From NCBI GenBank assembly GCA_005800865.1, contig SYEI01000294.1:1-14936 (forward strand): a DNA stretch of 14,936 nucleotides, written 5' to 3'. This stretch comes from Bacteroidota bacterium (GTDB lineage Bacteria; Bacteroidota; Bacteroidia; B-17B0; Aurantibacillaceae). The notes under the pieces were generated by a model that saw only the letters and a program-made list of their open reading frames with translations, searched no databases and was not told where the DNA came from. The position numbers and the translations under genes are program-made. Position 1 is the first letter of the stretch. Every line of letters begins with the position of its first letter. Below are positions 1 through 7,530 of this stretch, piece after piece.

Positions 1-449
1 AATTCTTCTGATATATCTTTTACCTTTTTAGCGGGTACCCCTGCGTAAATACAACCACCTGGTACAATGGTTCCTTCTGTTAATACAGCTCCTGCAGCAA
101 TAATGGAATTAGAGCCAATTTCGCAATTATCCATTACTATTGCGCCCATACCAATTAATACATTATCGTGAACTAAACTACCATGTACAATAGCATTGTG
201 TCCTACAGAAACATTATTGCCTAAAATTGTTTTGGTCTTTTGATAAGTGCAGTGTATCACAGCACCATCCTGAATATTAACTTTATTGCCTAAACGGATG
301 GAATTTACATCGCCTCGCACTACAGCATTAAACCAAAAGCTACAGTCTTCACCGCAAATTACATCGCCCACAATAGTTGCGTTTGGTGCTACAAAGGTGT
401 TTTTTCCTAAATTGGGTTCAATTCCATTAACAGGTAAAATAAATGCCAT
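1..449 (-). CDS. Gamma-carbonic-anhydrase family hexapeptide-repeat protein (partial, 3' end missing)
   Basis: The first 149 codons are read; the frame runs off the left edge without a stop. The start ATG is at 449-447, followed by M-A-F-I-L-P-V-N-G. The protein is a left-handed beta-helix of the gamma-carbonic anhydrase/YrdA/PaaY type, with hexapeptide turns such as NATIVGDV and DNVLIGMGAIVMDN and the terminal AGVPAKKVK signature. The three expected zinc-ligand histidines are present: His66 (AVIHC), His84 and His89 (GHNAIVHG). Arg45, Gln60 and Asp61 also fit the family active-site pattern. Family members are about 165-200 aa, so perhaps 15-50 residues are missing. It starts 4 bases after the lipoprotein stop, so the two are probably cotranscribed. 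Activity in this family varies (carbonic anhydrase, or thioesterase in PaaY), and the sequence alone does not decide. Nearness to paa genes makes PaaY possible, but the sequence reads more like the generic Bacteroidota gamma-CA. Confidence 0.88.
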   Translation of the reverse strand, partial: MAFILPVNGIEPNLGKNTFVAPNATIVGDVICGEDCSFWFNAVVRGDVNSIRLGNKVNIQDGAVIHCTYQKTKTILGNNVSVGHNAIVHGSLVHDNVLIGMGAIVMDNCEIGSNSIIAAGAVLTEGTIVPGGCIYAGVPAKKVKDISEE

Positions 450-453
450 AAAC

Positions 454-1284
454 TTATTTAGAAGAAATGATTTTAGTTCTTAGATCTGTAATCTTTGTAT
501 CCAGTTCTTTCATCGCATCTAATGTAAATACATTATCCGTTTTTGAATCAATAATTAGTTTAACTGCTTTTAAATCCTCTAAAACATAAGCGGTTTCATC
601 AGGTAATTTAGAGGATAGTAACAACTCCATTAAATTATCTAACGATTCTTTTTGTGCGAATATTTCTTTTACGATGGGTTCGTTTTTAGTTTCCTTAGCT
701 GTTTGGCAAGCTACATAAAGACCTTCAATCCAAGCGCCAGCAACTAATAAAGAAGATGTACCAGGACGATTATTTTTTCTTAAAGTTTCATCAGCACTTT
801 TAAAAGCTTGTGTAATAATACTTAAAGTTGAATCTCTGTTAGATTGATTAGCAGTCATGCGATCTCCCATATTTTCATCAAAAGAATTACTGACACCAAT
901 ACTCTTTGCAATAATACTCACGCATTTAAAAAATAACATCGATTCTTGAGTTTGGTCGTAAATGCTTGCTACGTTTAAATCTGCACCATACACACCCAAA
1001 TTAAGGGCTCTACTACTTTCTAATAAATATCTACTTACGTCGTCGGGATTATTTAATAATTGAACGTTGTATTCTGCATTCGCTAATTTGGTTAATTCCA
1101 AAATGGTAGCTCTTGATGAAATCGTATTAAATACATTTTGTGCTGAAATTTTTTGAGAATCAAGACCAACAGCTTGTATTTCATCGTCTGTTGTATTTAG
1201 TTCTTCTTGTTTATTTCCTCCGCACGAACTTATTAAAAGAACAACTGAAGAGGTTAAGAAAAAAAGTTTAATTTTTAAAAGCAT
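454..1284 (-). CDS. Lipoprotein of unknown function, 276 aa
   Basis: The N-terminus is a classic lipoprotein signal: a basic start (MLLKIK), a hydrophobic core, then the lipobox I-S-S-C with Cys21, followed by GGNKQEE. The mature protein should be lipid-anchored in the cell envelope. Residues 22-45 are polar and probably a flexible linker; the rest (about 50-276) looks mainly alpha-helical and charged. I recognise no domain or catalytic motif. It ends 4 bases before the hexapeptide-protein ATG, which suggests a shared transcript. The 62-base A+T-rich gap upstream holds TATATTTA (1311-1304 on the minus strand), one base off the Bacteroidetes -7 element, but without a clear -33 partner. The call is a real expressed gene without an assigned function. 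Confidence 0.8.
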   Translation of the reverse strand: MLLKIKLFFLTSSVVLLISSCGGNKQEELNTTDDEIQAVGLDSQKISAQNVFNTISSRATILELTKLANAEYNVQLLNNPDDVSRYLLESSRALNLGVYGADLNVASIYDQTQESMLFFKCVSIIAKSIGVSNSFDENMGDRMTANQSNRDSTLSIITQAFKSADETLRKNNRPGTSSLLVAGAWIEGLYVACQTAKETKNEPIVKEIFAQKESLDNLMELLLSSKLPDETAYVLEDLKAVKLIIDSKTDNVFTLDAMKELDTKITDLRTKIISSK

Positions 1285-1346
1285 AGAGTATTTATTATTT
1301 AAGTAAATATACTTTTTTATTAAAATAAATTTATATTATTTATTGG

Positions 1347-3089
1347 TTATTTTTTCACACCATTTTTATAGGTAATACGGCTGATTTCTTTACCTGTTTT
1401 ATCATAAAAAACCCAATCGCCGTGTGCAACACTTTGTTTTTTACCTTTTCGTTTTTCACTAACCACTTTGTAATTACTTTCGGATTGTATTTTGTTGTTA
1501 GAGAAATAAGAAATGGATTTCCCAGACAAACGTCCATCTTTAAAGCCTTGAGTCTTCATAATACCACCAGTTTCATAATAGTATGTCCAAGTGCCATGTT
1601 GTTTTCCTTTGCTGTAATTACCATCACTATCAATAAAGTTTCCTTTTTCGTAGTAGCTTGTCCAATGACCGTGTTTAATTCCGCTTACATAAGAACCTTT
1701 TTCTCGGTACTGCCCAGTTTCGAACCAATATTCCCAAAAGCCTTGCTTTTTACCTTTTTCGTTATAAGTTCCTTTGTAGTTAGCTTTTCCATTCATATAC
1801 CAACCTTCCCATAAACCAGTAATTTGAGCATCTTTAAAACTTCCTTGATCCTTTAATTGCCCATTGTTATACCAACTTTGCCATTGCCCGTTTTCTTTGC
1901 CAGCAACATAAGAGCCTTCTTGTAATTTTTTACCATTCTCAAACCAAGTTGTCCAAATGCCCGTTTTTAAATCATTGTCAAAATTACCTTGTTTCCATTT
2001 TTCGGTAGTTGGATAAAAATATTCCCAAGTGCCTGTTTGTTTATCATCTAAAAAATATCCTTCTGATTCTTTATTCCCATTACTGTAATAGTAAGTCCAT
2101 TTATCGTTTCGTAAACCATCTTTTAATGTTCCTTCCATTTCTTTTTCACCTTTTTCGGTAAAGAATTTCCAGAGACCGCTTTTCTTTCCGTTTACAAACC
2201 AGCCTTCGCTTTTTTCTTTATGATTTTGGTAGTAAGAAGAGTAGAAACCATTCAATACGCCTTTTTCATAATTAGCTTCATAGTCCAATTCCCCGTTAGG
2301 ATGAAAGTAGCGCCATAAGCCATTCATAAAGCCTTCTTTATAGGCGCCTTGAGCTTTAATAATTCCACTGTTGTATTGTGCCGTAATGGTTCCGGAACCA
2401 TTTGTAATAATTTGTTTTCCTAATTCATTCCACATATTGTGAATAGCAAAAGCAACAGAATCCACGTATTCCTTTTCTAATTTTTGTTGACCATTTTCGT
2501 AATATTCAATAATCTTTCCGCAGGGTTTGCCTTTACAAAATGAGGAAACAGAAGCTGGTTTTCCGTTTTTATAAAAGGTTTTTACTTCGCCTTCTTTTAC
2601 ATCATTTTCAAATTTTCCAGAACTTTCTAATTGTCCGTTATCAAAATAATATATCCAATCACCTGTTTTTTTTCCTTTGGCAAAGGATTCACGACTTTTT
2701 ACCGTTTTGTTTTCGTGGTACGATGTCCAAATACTATCAGGTAAATTTTGATTAAAAACGGTTTCTTGTGCTAACTCACCAGTTTTAGAATAGTAATAAT
2801 TGTGCCCGTTTTTTTTGCCTCGATTATAATTTTCGATAGCTTTTAAAACTTTATTTTCATAATAAAAATACCACGTACTATCTTCTTTTCCGTTGTAAAA
2901 TGAACCTTTACGAGATACGTTACCATTTTTGTAATACTCTACATGGCGTCCATGAGGCATGCCTTTTACAATATTGGATTCGGATTTTAGTTTTAATTGT
3001 TCACTATCGTAGTATTCTTTTTTAGGTTGTGCAAAAGCTGAGAAGCTTAAAAAAAGAAAGGAAATAAATAAGAGTTTGTATGCCTTCAT
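1347..3089 (-). CDS. Exported MORN-repeat protein (about 21 repeats), 580 aa
   Basis: A Sec signal peptide (MKAYKLLFISFLFLSFSAFA, probable cleavage after Ala20) is followed by almost nothing but tandem units of about 23 residues. The consensus is roughly G-x-W-x-x-Y-Y-x-N-G-x-x-x-x-x-G-x-Y-x-x-G-K-x-x. I count about 21 units from residue 47 to the C-terminus. The run is disturbed near 209-240, where a unit is degenerate, and near 545-557, where a Lys-rich insertion (SEKRKGKKQS) splits one. This is the MORN_2 variant, sometimes labelled YwqK-like antitoxin. In Bacteroidota such proteins are usually envelope or periplasmic beta-hairpin arrays without known enzymatic function; the antitoxin label should not be taken literally, since no toxin gene is adjacent. 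A protein of beta-hairpins suggests binding or scaffolding, which is inference. Repeat boundaries are by eye. Confidence 0.88.
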   Translation of the reverse strand: MKAYKLLFISFLFLSFSAFAQPKKEYYDSEQLKLKSESNIVKGMPHGRHVEYYKNGNVSRKGSFYNGKEDSTWYFYYENKVLKAIENYNRGKKNGHNYYYSKTGELAQETVFNQNLPDSIWTSYHENKTVKSRESFAKGKKTGDWIYYFDNGQLESSGKFENDVKEGEVKTFYKNGKPASVSSFCKGKPCGKIIEYYENGQQKLEKEYVDSVAFAIHNMWNELGKQIITNGSGTITAQYNSGIIKAQGAYKEGFMNGLWRYFHPNGELDYEANYEKGVLNGFYSSYYQNHKEKSEGWFVNGKKSGLWKFFTEKGEKEMEGTLKDGLRNDKWTYYYSNGNKESEGYFLDDKQTGTWEYFYPTTEKWKQGNFDNDLKTGIWTTWFENGKKLQEGSYVAGKENGQWQSWYNNGQLKDQGSFKDAQITGLWEGWYMNGKANYKGTYNEKGKKQGFWEYWFETGQYREKGSYVSGIKHGHWTSYYEKGNFIDSDGNYSKGKQHGTWTYYYETGGIMKTQGFKDGRLSGKSISYFSNNKIQSESNYKVVSEKRKGKKQSVAHGDWVFYDKTGKEISRITYKNGVKK

Positions 3090-3181
3090 AACAGTAAAAT
3101 TAAGGTTATAACGACTTTTAAGGTGTGGGATACAAAAAAATTGTAAACAATAGGAGGTTTAATAACGTATTGGAAAAACAA

Positions 3182-3214
3182 AACTCTGCCAGTATTCTAA
3201 ACGCTGGCAGGGTT
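3182..3214 (-). terminator. Hairpin terminator downstream of paaG
   Basis: The arms are 3182-3192 (aactctgccag) and 3204-3214 (ctggcagggtt), an 11-bp stem with one G-U wobble and an 11-base loop. Read on the minus strand, the stem is followed by TTTTGTTTTT, so it fits a rho-independent terminator closing the paaA-to-paaG unit, 15 bases past the paaG stop. There is no T-run on the plus side, so it appears one-directional. From memory, similar CTGCCAG/CTGGCAG palindromes recur between genes in Bacteroidota, so it may be a repeat doing terminator duty. Confidence 0.68.
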
Positions 3215-3229
3215 GAATATAAAAAGAGA

Positions 3230-4006
3230 TTATTTTCCTTTAAACTCAGGCTTACGCTTTTCTAAAAAAGCATTTACACCTTCGGCGTAATCTGAGGTAG
3301 ATGCTGCATCTACTTGTATAATACCTTCGCGCGCTAATTGTTTATCGTGTGTGTTAAATAAGCTTTCGTTTAATAAACGCTTCGTTAAGCCCATTGCTTT
3401 TGTTGGCATATTGGCTAATGTATTCGCAAAAGCCAAAACATCCGCCATAAAGGTTTCATCAGCAAATACTTTATAAATCATACCTATTTGTTGAGCTTCG
3501 GTTGCCATTACTTTGTCGCCAGTCATCATTAAAGCAGTTGCTCTTTGAAAACCAACTAAACGAGGTAAGAAAAATGTTCCGCCGCTATCTGGTATTAAAC
3601 CAATTTTACTAAATGCTTGAATAAAAGAAGCAGAGTTTGTTGCGGTTACGATATCGCAAGCCAAAGCAATATTAGCGCCAGCACCAGCGGCAACACCATT
3701 AACCGCAGCTATGATTGGTTTTTCAATTTTACGGATTCTTAAAATAATGGGATTATAATGCTCGTCAACTATTTTTGCAATGCCAGGTCCGTTTGGGTCA
3801 ATAGCTTCTGCTAAATCTTGTCCTGCACAAAAAGCTTTGCCAGTTCCTGTTAATACAATAGCTCTAACGTTATCATCAGCTTCTGCTTTATCTAAAACGC
3901 TTTGAAGTTCCAAAGCCATTTCACGATTAAAACTATTGAATTTATCTGCACGGTTTAAAGTAATAACCATGACTTTATCTTGTAATTGAGAAAGTATGTA
4001 GCTCAT
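3230..4006 (-). CDS. paaG: Enoyl-CoA hydratase/isomerase family, probable 1,2-epoxyphenylacetyl-CoA isomerase
   Basis: This 258-aa crotonase-fold protein matches PaaG better than other hydratases. It has CAGQDL (residues 60-65) with the PaaG-like D-P-N-G-P stretch after it, NPIILRIRKIEKPIIAAVNG, VAAGAGANIALACDIV (oxyanion-hole glycines near 107-110), SFIQAFSKIGLIPDSGG (Asp140 is the likely catalytic acid) and a C-terminal DYAEGVNAFLEKRKPEFKGK. PaaG converts the ring-1,2-epoxide of phenylacetyl-CoA to oxepin-CoA, directly after the PaaABCE reaction. The generic hydratase PaaF normally carries two catalytic glutamates; here the second-Glu position is the Asp of IPDSGG, as in isomerases. It starts 32 bases after the kinase stop and is the last gene before the 3182-3214 terminator. 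PaaG rather than PaaF is inferred from recalled family sequences. Confidence 0.87.
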   Translation of the reverse strand: MSYILSQLQDKVMVITLNRADKFNSFNREMALELQSVLDKAEADDNVRAIVLTGTGKAFCAGQDLAEAIDPNGPGIAKIVDEHYNPIILRIRKIEKPIIAAVNGVAAGAGANIALACDIVTATNSASFIQAFSKIGLIPDSGGTFFLPRLVGFQRATALMMTGDKVMATEAQQIGMIYKVFADETFMADVLAFANTLANMPTKAMGLTKRLLNESLFNTHDKQLAREGIIQVDAASTSDYAEGVNAFLEKRKPEFKGK

Positions 4007-4038
4007 AATTGATTTAATTAATGAGCTAAAATTGGGAT

Positions 4039-5544
4039 TTATTTTTTGGAAAACGAAATTTTATATTGAGTTCCTTTTTCGTCGCTGGTTAAATTGCAAG
4101 TACCATTAATTTGTTCAATTAAACCGCCTAAAATCTCCATACCGATAGAGCTTTTAGGAATGACCGTTTTGTCAAATCCTTGTCCATTATCTTTAATAGT
4201 TAAAAATACTTGTTTGTTATTTTCAACTAATAAAATTTCGATTGCTCCTTCTTTTTTGTTTGTAAAAGCATGTTTATAGGCATTGGTAATTAATTCGTTA
4301 ACAATTAAAGCTAAAGGAATAGCTGCCGAAATATCTATATCTACTTCTGTAATGCCTTTTATGATTTTAATATGCTCAAAGGACTTATATGAATCAGAAA
4401 TATGTTCAATAATTTGATTGAGGTATTCTTTAAAATTAATGTGAGAATAGGATTTTGCTTTATAAATTAATTCATGAACCGTGGCAATAGAATCTAAACG
4501 ATTACGGCATTCCATAAATAATTGTTTATGATAATGATCATTTGATTTCTCGCTTTGTAAATTCATTAAGCTTGCTACAATACTTAAATTATTTTTCACA
4601 CGATGATTCACTTCTTGTAATAGAATATTTTTTTCGTCTAATGCTAATTCTAAAGCTTGTTTTGCTAGTTGCTTATTATGCGATTCAATAGTTAATGATA
4701 GCATTTGTGCAGCTACCAATCCATATTTTTGTTCTTGCAAGGTCCACTCGCGGGGACATCCAACATTTTCAAAACAAATAACGCCAACCATTTCTCCTTC
4801 AATCCTAACTGGAACATCCATCAAGGATTGAATATCATGTGGCTTTAAATAAAATTCATAAAGCTCTGCTGTTTTTGTTTCGGTTAGTGTATTTCGAGTG
4901 ATGATTATTTTTTCGGTTTCAAATAGGCTGAAATACAAAGGCATGGCAATACGAGGCAATGCCGTTTGTGGTACTAGTTTGTTTTCTCGCGCATCAAAAT
5001 TTCCAATACATTGGATTTGAGTTTTTTCGGTATCAAATAACCATGCATTTACACGTGTAGTTTGCATAGCTCTTGATGAAGATTCTAATATTTCATAAAT
5101 AGCTTCATTCAATTGGCCATCTCTAATTTTACGAGATTTAGCAAGATTTTCAATCGTCAAACTTTTTTTAATAATATCTTTTCGTACTAAATTTTGTTGG
5201 GTATTATCTCGTAAATAAAATACAAAATACGTTTCGCTGTTGGCCTCATCTTCTTGATATAAAATTCGGAAAGCGATATTGATGTATTTTTTTGTTTTAT
5301 GTTTAAAGTTTTCGGTATTGTAATATTCACCATATTTCATGGCTTTATCCAACGCTTCATCAAATAAAAAAAGAGGATTAATAAATAAGGATTGAAATCC
5401 ATCTTTTAAGATTTCTTCATCGCTATAACCTAATAATGAACTGTTATTTGACGTTTGAAAAATAATTTCACGTTTTTGATTTAAAACAAAAACATGTTCT
5501 AAAAAATTATTGACGATGAGGTTGAAAAAGGATTTACTTACCAT
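4039..5544 (-). CDS. Cytoplasmic PAS-GAF sensor histidine kinase (HisKA_2 type)
   Basis: I use the ATG at 5544-5542 (501 aa); a frame extension to 5550 would need a TTG two codons earlier. Domains in order: a PAS-like sensor (about 8-115), a GAF-like domain (about 145-290), the dimerisation/phosphoacceptor helix (about 305-390) and a HATPase domain (about 405-500). The phosphoacceptor is His314 in E-V-N-H-R-V-K-N-N, the hallmark of the HisKA_2 family. The ATP-lid boxes are visible: N-box N-E-L-I-T-N-A (from Asn416), G1 D-N-G-Q-G-F (Asp452) and a later IGMEILGG. There is no transmembrane segment or signal peptide, so it should sense an internal cue. No response regulator is nearby. It lies between paaD (64 bases upstream) and paaG (32 bases downstream), same strand, so it is probably cotranscribed with the catabolic genes. 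The signal sensed is unknown. Confidence 0.9.
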   Translation of the reverse strand: MVSKSFFNLIVNNFLEHVFVLNQKREIIFQTSNNSSLLGYSDEEILKDGFQSLFINPLFLFDEALDKAMKYGEYYNTENFKHKTKKYINIAFRILYQEDEANSETYFVFYLRDNTQQNLVRKDIIKKSLTIENLAKSRKIRDGQLNEAIYEILESSSRAMQTTRVNAWLFDTEKTQIQCIGNFDARENKLVPQTALPRIAMPLYFSLFETEKIIITRNTLTETKTAELYEFYLKPHDIQSLMDVPVRIEGEMVGVICFENVGCPREWTLQEQKYGLVAAQMLSLTIESHNKQLAKQALELALDEKNILLQEVNHRVKNNLSIVASLMNLQSEKSNDHYHKQLFMECRNRLDSIATVHELIYKAKSYSHINFKEYLNQIIEHISDSYKSFEHIKIIKGITEVDIDISAAIPLALIVNELITNAYKHAFTNKKEGAIEILLVENNKQVFLTIKDNGQGFDKTVIPKSSIGMEILGGLIEQINGTCNLTSDEKGTQYKISFSKK

Positions 5545-5608
5545 GCTCAAAATACTTTAAGCTAAGATAATACTTATTTCGTAATATAAAAATAGTATTT
5601 AGTCGAAA

Positions 5609-6097
5609 TTAAATGCATTTGAAATAATCAAAGGGCTCCAAACAATCTTCACATTGATGTAAAGCTTTACAGGCCGTGCTACCAAATTGAGAAATTAATT
5701 TGGTGTTTTGAGATTTGCAGCGTGGACAAGCGATATTTTTAGTTTTACCAGTTAGCCAACTTTTATCTTCGGTGCTATGCTCAGGCGGTGCGATACCGTA
5801 AATTCTTAGTTTTTCTTTGGCTTCAGCTGTAATCCAATCGGTTGTCCAAGGAGGAGAGAAAATAGTATTAATTGAGATATTGGTGAACCCATTTTCTGTC
5901 AATTTTTTTCGCACATCATCTTCTATCTGTTTCATGGCTGGGCAGCCAGAGTAGGTAGGCGTGATTTTTAAAGTAAGCGACACCTCGTCCGTAATATTAA
6001 TATCTCTAATAACGCCTAATTCGATGATAGAAATGACTGGAATTTCTGGATCGGGGATTTCAGAAAGTAATAAAAGTATGTCTTCTTTGGTTTTCAT
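5609..6097 (-). CDS. paaD: Phenylacetyl-CoA epoxidase accessory protein PaaD (also called PaaJ in older annotation)
   Basis: The 162-aa protein has the two parts expected of PaaD. An N-terminal MIP18/DUF59 domain carries IPDPEIP (14-20), IIELGVI (24-30) and TPTYSGCP (46-53, Cys52). A C-terminal zinc ribbon has Cys124-x2-Cys127, Cys143, Cys149-x2-Cys152 and the terminal EPFDYFKCI (Cys161). PaaD is required for the epoxidase in vivo and is thought to help assemble an iron-sulphur or diiron centre; it is not part of the purified catalytic complex. The length matches the family. It starts 51 bases after the 35-aa ORF, and the repeat at 6103-6142 begins only 5 bases upstream of its ATG. The PaaD call is firm. 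Confidence 0.95.
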   Translation of the reverse strand: MKTKEDILLLLSEIPDPEIPVISIIELGVIRDINITDEVSLTLKITPTYSGCPAMKQIEDDVRKKLTENGFTNISINTIFSPPWTTDWITAEAKEKLRIYGIAPPEHSTEDKSWLTGKTKNIACPRCKSQNTKLISQFGSTACKALHQCEDCLEPFDYFKCI

Positions 6098-6102
6098 ATT
6101 TT

Positions 6103-6142
6103 AACCGCAAAGATCACAGAGATTTTTTGCGCAGAGAGTATT
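6103..6142. repeat. Short interspersed repeat, copy 1 (AACCGCAAAG family)
   Basis: On the plus strand it begins aaccgcaaaga-cacagag and ends gagtatt, and aligns with 7390-7434 apart from a few substitutions and a small internal indel. Both copies have the same orientation and lie just upstream of a paa gene start (here paaD). I recall AACCGCAAAG...CGCAGAG elements as frequent interspersed repeats in flavobacterial genomes; that is memory, not a search. Confidence 0.6.
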
Positions 6143-6148
6143 GGGTAA

Positions 6149-6256
6149 TTATAAGATAAATATCGCTGCAATAATCATGATGATGATAATCACAATGTAT
6201 TGCCAAATATCTACAAAGTAAGGCGATATTTTTTTCCAGGATTCTTTAAAGCTCAT
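6149..6256 (-). CDS. Membrane microprotein, 35 aa, unknown function
   Basis: The ATG is at 6256-6254 and the TAA at 6151-6149. The start overlaps the stop of the upstream gene by one base (TAATG), the usual sign of translational coupling, which is the main reason to believe this very short ORF. The first 18 residues are polar and aromatic, beginning MSFKESWKKISPYF, with several Lys. Residues 19-35 are almost purely hydrophobic (QYIVIIIIMIIAAIFIL) and end at the C-terminus, so the product should be a tail-anchored single-span inner-membrane peptide with its N-terminus in the cytoplasm. I recognise no family. With the exported protein upstream it forms a two-gene pair inside the paa operon. It could be a chance ORF, but the coupling, the coherent TM profile and the lack of another explanation for the gap favour a gene. 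Confidence 0.62.
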   Translation of the reverse strand: MSFKESWKKISPYFVDIWQYIVIIIIMIIAAIFIL

Positions 6257-6600
6257 TAGATAATCACTAATAGATAGTTTTTCTTAAATTCTGTTTTGCA
6301 ATCTGATTTAATATTTTCGATAAATATTTTTTGCCCACCTTTCATCTCTTTCACAATTGATTTTATGTCGCCAGTAATTTCATTGCTTTTCATTTTGATA
6401 TTCCTTTTTGCTTCAGGAGTATCAATAGCAAATTGATACTCAGATACAGGACATTCTTTAGGAATAGAAGGCAATAATTCTTGTAAAGTTTTTACTTTCG
6501 AAAATTGTGATTTTGTGATTTTTATTTTTTCGGTTCTATCGCCTTGCGAAAAACTTAAAGCACTGATGCAAACAAAAATTAGTACATAAAATAATTTCAT
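6256..6600 (-). CDS. Small exported protein resembling the GldM C-terminal domain, 114 aa
   Basis: The ATG at 6600 gives a clear signal peptide (MKLFYVLIFVCISALSFSQ, cleavage about residue 19) and lies 16 bases after the paaC stop. An earlier in-frame ATG at 6630 overlaps paaC and would put ten residues before the signal peptide, so I reject it. The mature part of about 95 residues reads as a beta-sandwich: VSEYQFAI, RNIKMKSNEITGDIKSIV, then GGQKIFIENIKSDC. Cys50 and Cys101 could form a disulphide. The pattern of a beta-strand, 'N-x-I-T-x-x-I-K-x-I' and 'G-x-K-I-F-I-E-N-I-K' resembles the C-terminal domain of GldM, a periplasmic part of the gliding/type IX secretion motor. This is by recall only. 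No other Gld gene is present, so a role in gliding is not implied. It overlaps the 35-aa ORF at TAATG. Confidence 0.75.
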   Translation of the reverse strand: MKLFYVLIFVCISALSFSQGDRTEKIKITKSQFSKVKTLQELLPSIPKECPVSEYQFAIDTPEAKRNIKMKSNEITGDIKSIVKEMKGGQKIFIENIKSDCKTEFKKNYLLVII

Positions 6601-6616
6601 ACAAAATAAATTAAAA

Positions 6617-7375
6617 TTACCATTTAGCATCAGGATACATTCTTGGCAAAGCTTGCATCTCTGCTAAAATAAATGCCAAATGTTCTGTATGAATTCCTTT
6701 GCGGCTACCAGTTTGCATAAATACATTTTCTGGTTGTGTTAAAGTACATTTTGCTAATAAATCAGCCATGTGTTTTTCCCATTTGGCTTTCACTAAATTC
6801 AAATCAACAGCGATACCTTCTTTTAATAAAATTTCATCAACTTCATTCATTTCAAATAACTCGCCAGTATATTGCCATAATTGGTTAATAGCAGTTTGTG
6901 CTTTATTATGACTTTCTTCAGTACCATCACCAAAACGTTCTAACCAAGATGAGGTATGACGTAAATGATAGGTTACTTCTTTAATTGATTTTTGGGCAAT
7001 ACCAGCTAAAGTTTCGTCTTTACTTTTTGCTAATTCTGTAAAAAAATAATAATCAAAACAATCCATGATTGCTTGACGAGCAATGGTTTTGGCATAATCG
7101 CCATTTGGTTGTTCTGTTATTTGGGCATTAAAAAACTGTCTATCATTTCTGAAATAAGCTAAATCATCGGCGCTTCTGCCTTTGTTTTCGATCGTTGCAG
7201 CATATTCTAATAATGATTTTGCTGCACCTGTAATATCTAGAGCAATGTTAGTTAAAGCTAAATCTTCTTCTAAAAAAGGACCGTGGCCTGTCCACTCACT
7301 TAAACGTTGTGCTAAGATTAAGTTAGTATCTCCTAATCGTAATGTATAATTAAATAATGCTTCTTGTGTTGTCAT
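6617..7375 (-). CDS. paaC: Phenylacetyl-CoA epoxidase subunit PaaC
   Basis: The 252-aa protein has the PaaC (PaaI in older naming) pattern: LRLGDTNLILAQRLSEWTGHGP (13-33), LALTNIALDITGAAKSLLEYA (39-59), FTELAKSKDETLAGIAQKSIKEVTYHLRH (112-140), a mid-region WLERFGDGTEESHNK (144-158) and the C-terminal HTEHLAFILAEMQALPRMYPDAKW. It is a ferritin-like helical bundle that pairs with PaaA as the structural partner in the epoxidase heterocomplex; PaaC lacks the catalytic diiron site. The length matches the family (about 248-255 aa). The upstream gap to paaB is 155 bases, long for this operon and filled by repeat-like sequence. Downstream, the exported 114-aa protein follows after 16 bases. Confidence 0.95.
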   Translation of the reverse strand: MTTQEALFNYTLRLGDTNLILAQRLSEWTGHGPFLEEDLALTNIALDITGAAKSLLEYAATIENKGRSADDLAYFRNDRQFFNAQITEQPNGDYAKTIARQAIMDCFDYYFFTELAKSKDETLAGIAQKSIKEVTYHLRHTSSWLERFGDGTEESHNKAQTAINQLWQYTGELFEMNEVDEILLKEGIAVDLNLVKAKWEKHMADLLAKCTLTQPENVFMQTGSRKGIHTEHLAFILAEMQALPRMYPDAKW

Positions 7376-7389
7376 TTTGTTTTTTCTTG

Positions 7390-7434
7390 AACCGCAAAGA
7401 ACACAGAGGTTTTTCGCTAAGGTCGCTGAGTATT
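7390..7434. repeat. Short interspersed repeat, copy 2 (AACCGCAAAG family)
   Basis: The sequence begins aaccgcaaagaacacagagg and ends gagtatt, and aligns with 6103-6142 (shared first 11 bases, shared cacagag, shared end). It starts 14 bases upstream of the paaC ATG in the same orientation as copy 1. The rest of the paaB-paaC gap (7435-7530) holds no ORF. Its plus-strand segment tttgtctgaatcata...cagtc resembles another flavobacterial interspersed repeat I remember, but I cannot verify this. Confidence 0.6.
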
Positions 7435-7530
7435 TTGTTTTTAAATTAAAGAGTTAAAAGTTTTGGCTTTGTCTGAATCATAATCCCTTCAGTCAAATAG
7501 TCTCTTAAATCTTTTCAGTCTTTGTTATAA

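Noticed and set aside
1..449. Naming the left-edge hexapeptide gene paaY
   Set aside because: It is separated from the paa unit by a terminator and two unrelated genes, and its sequence fits the generic gamma-carbonic-anhydrase family better; the 3' end is also missing.
286..483. Plus-strand 65-aa ORF
   Set aside because: It is antisense to the hexapeptide-protein and lipoprotein genes and has no recognisable motif.
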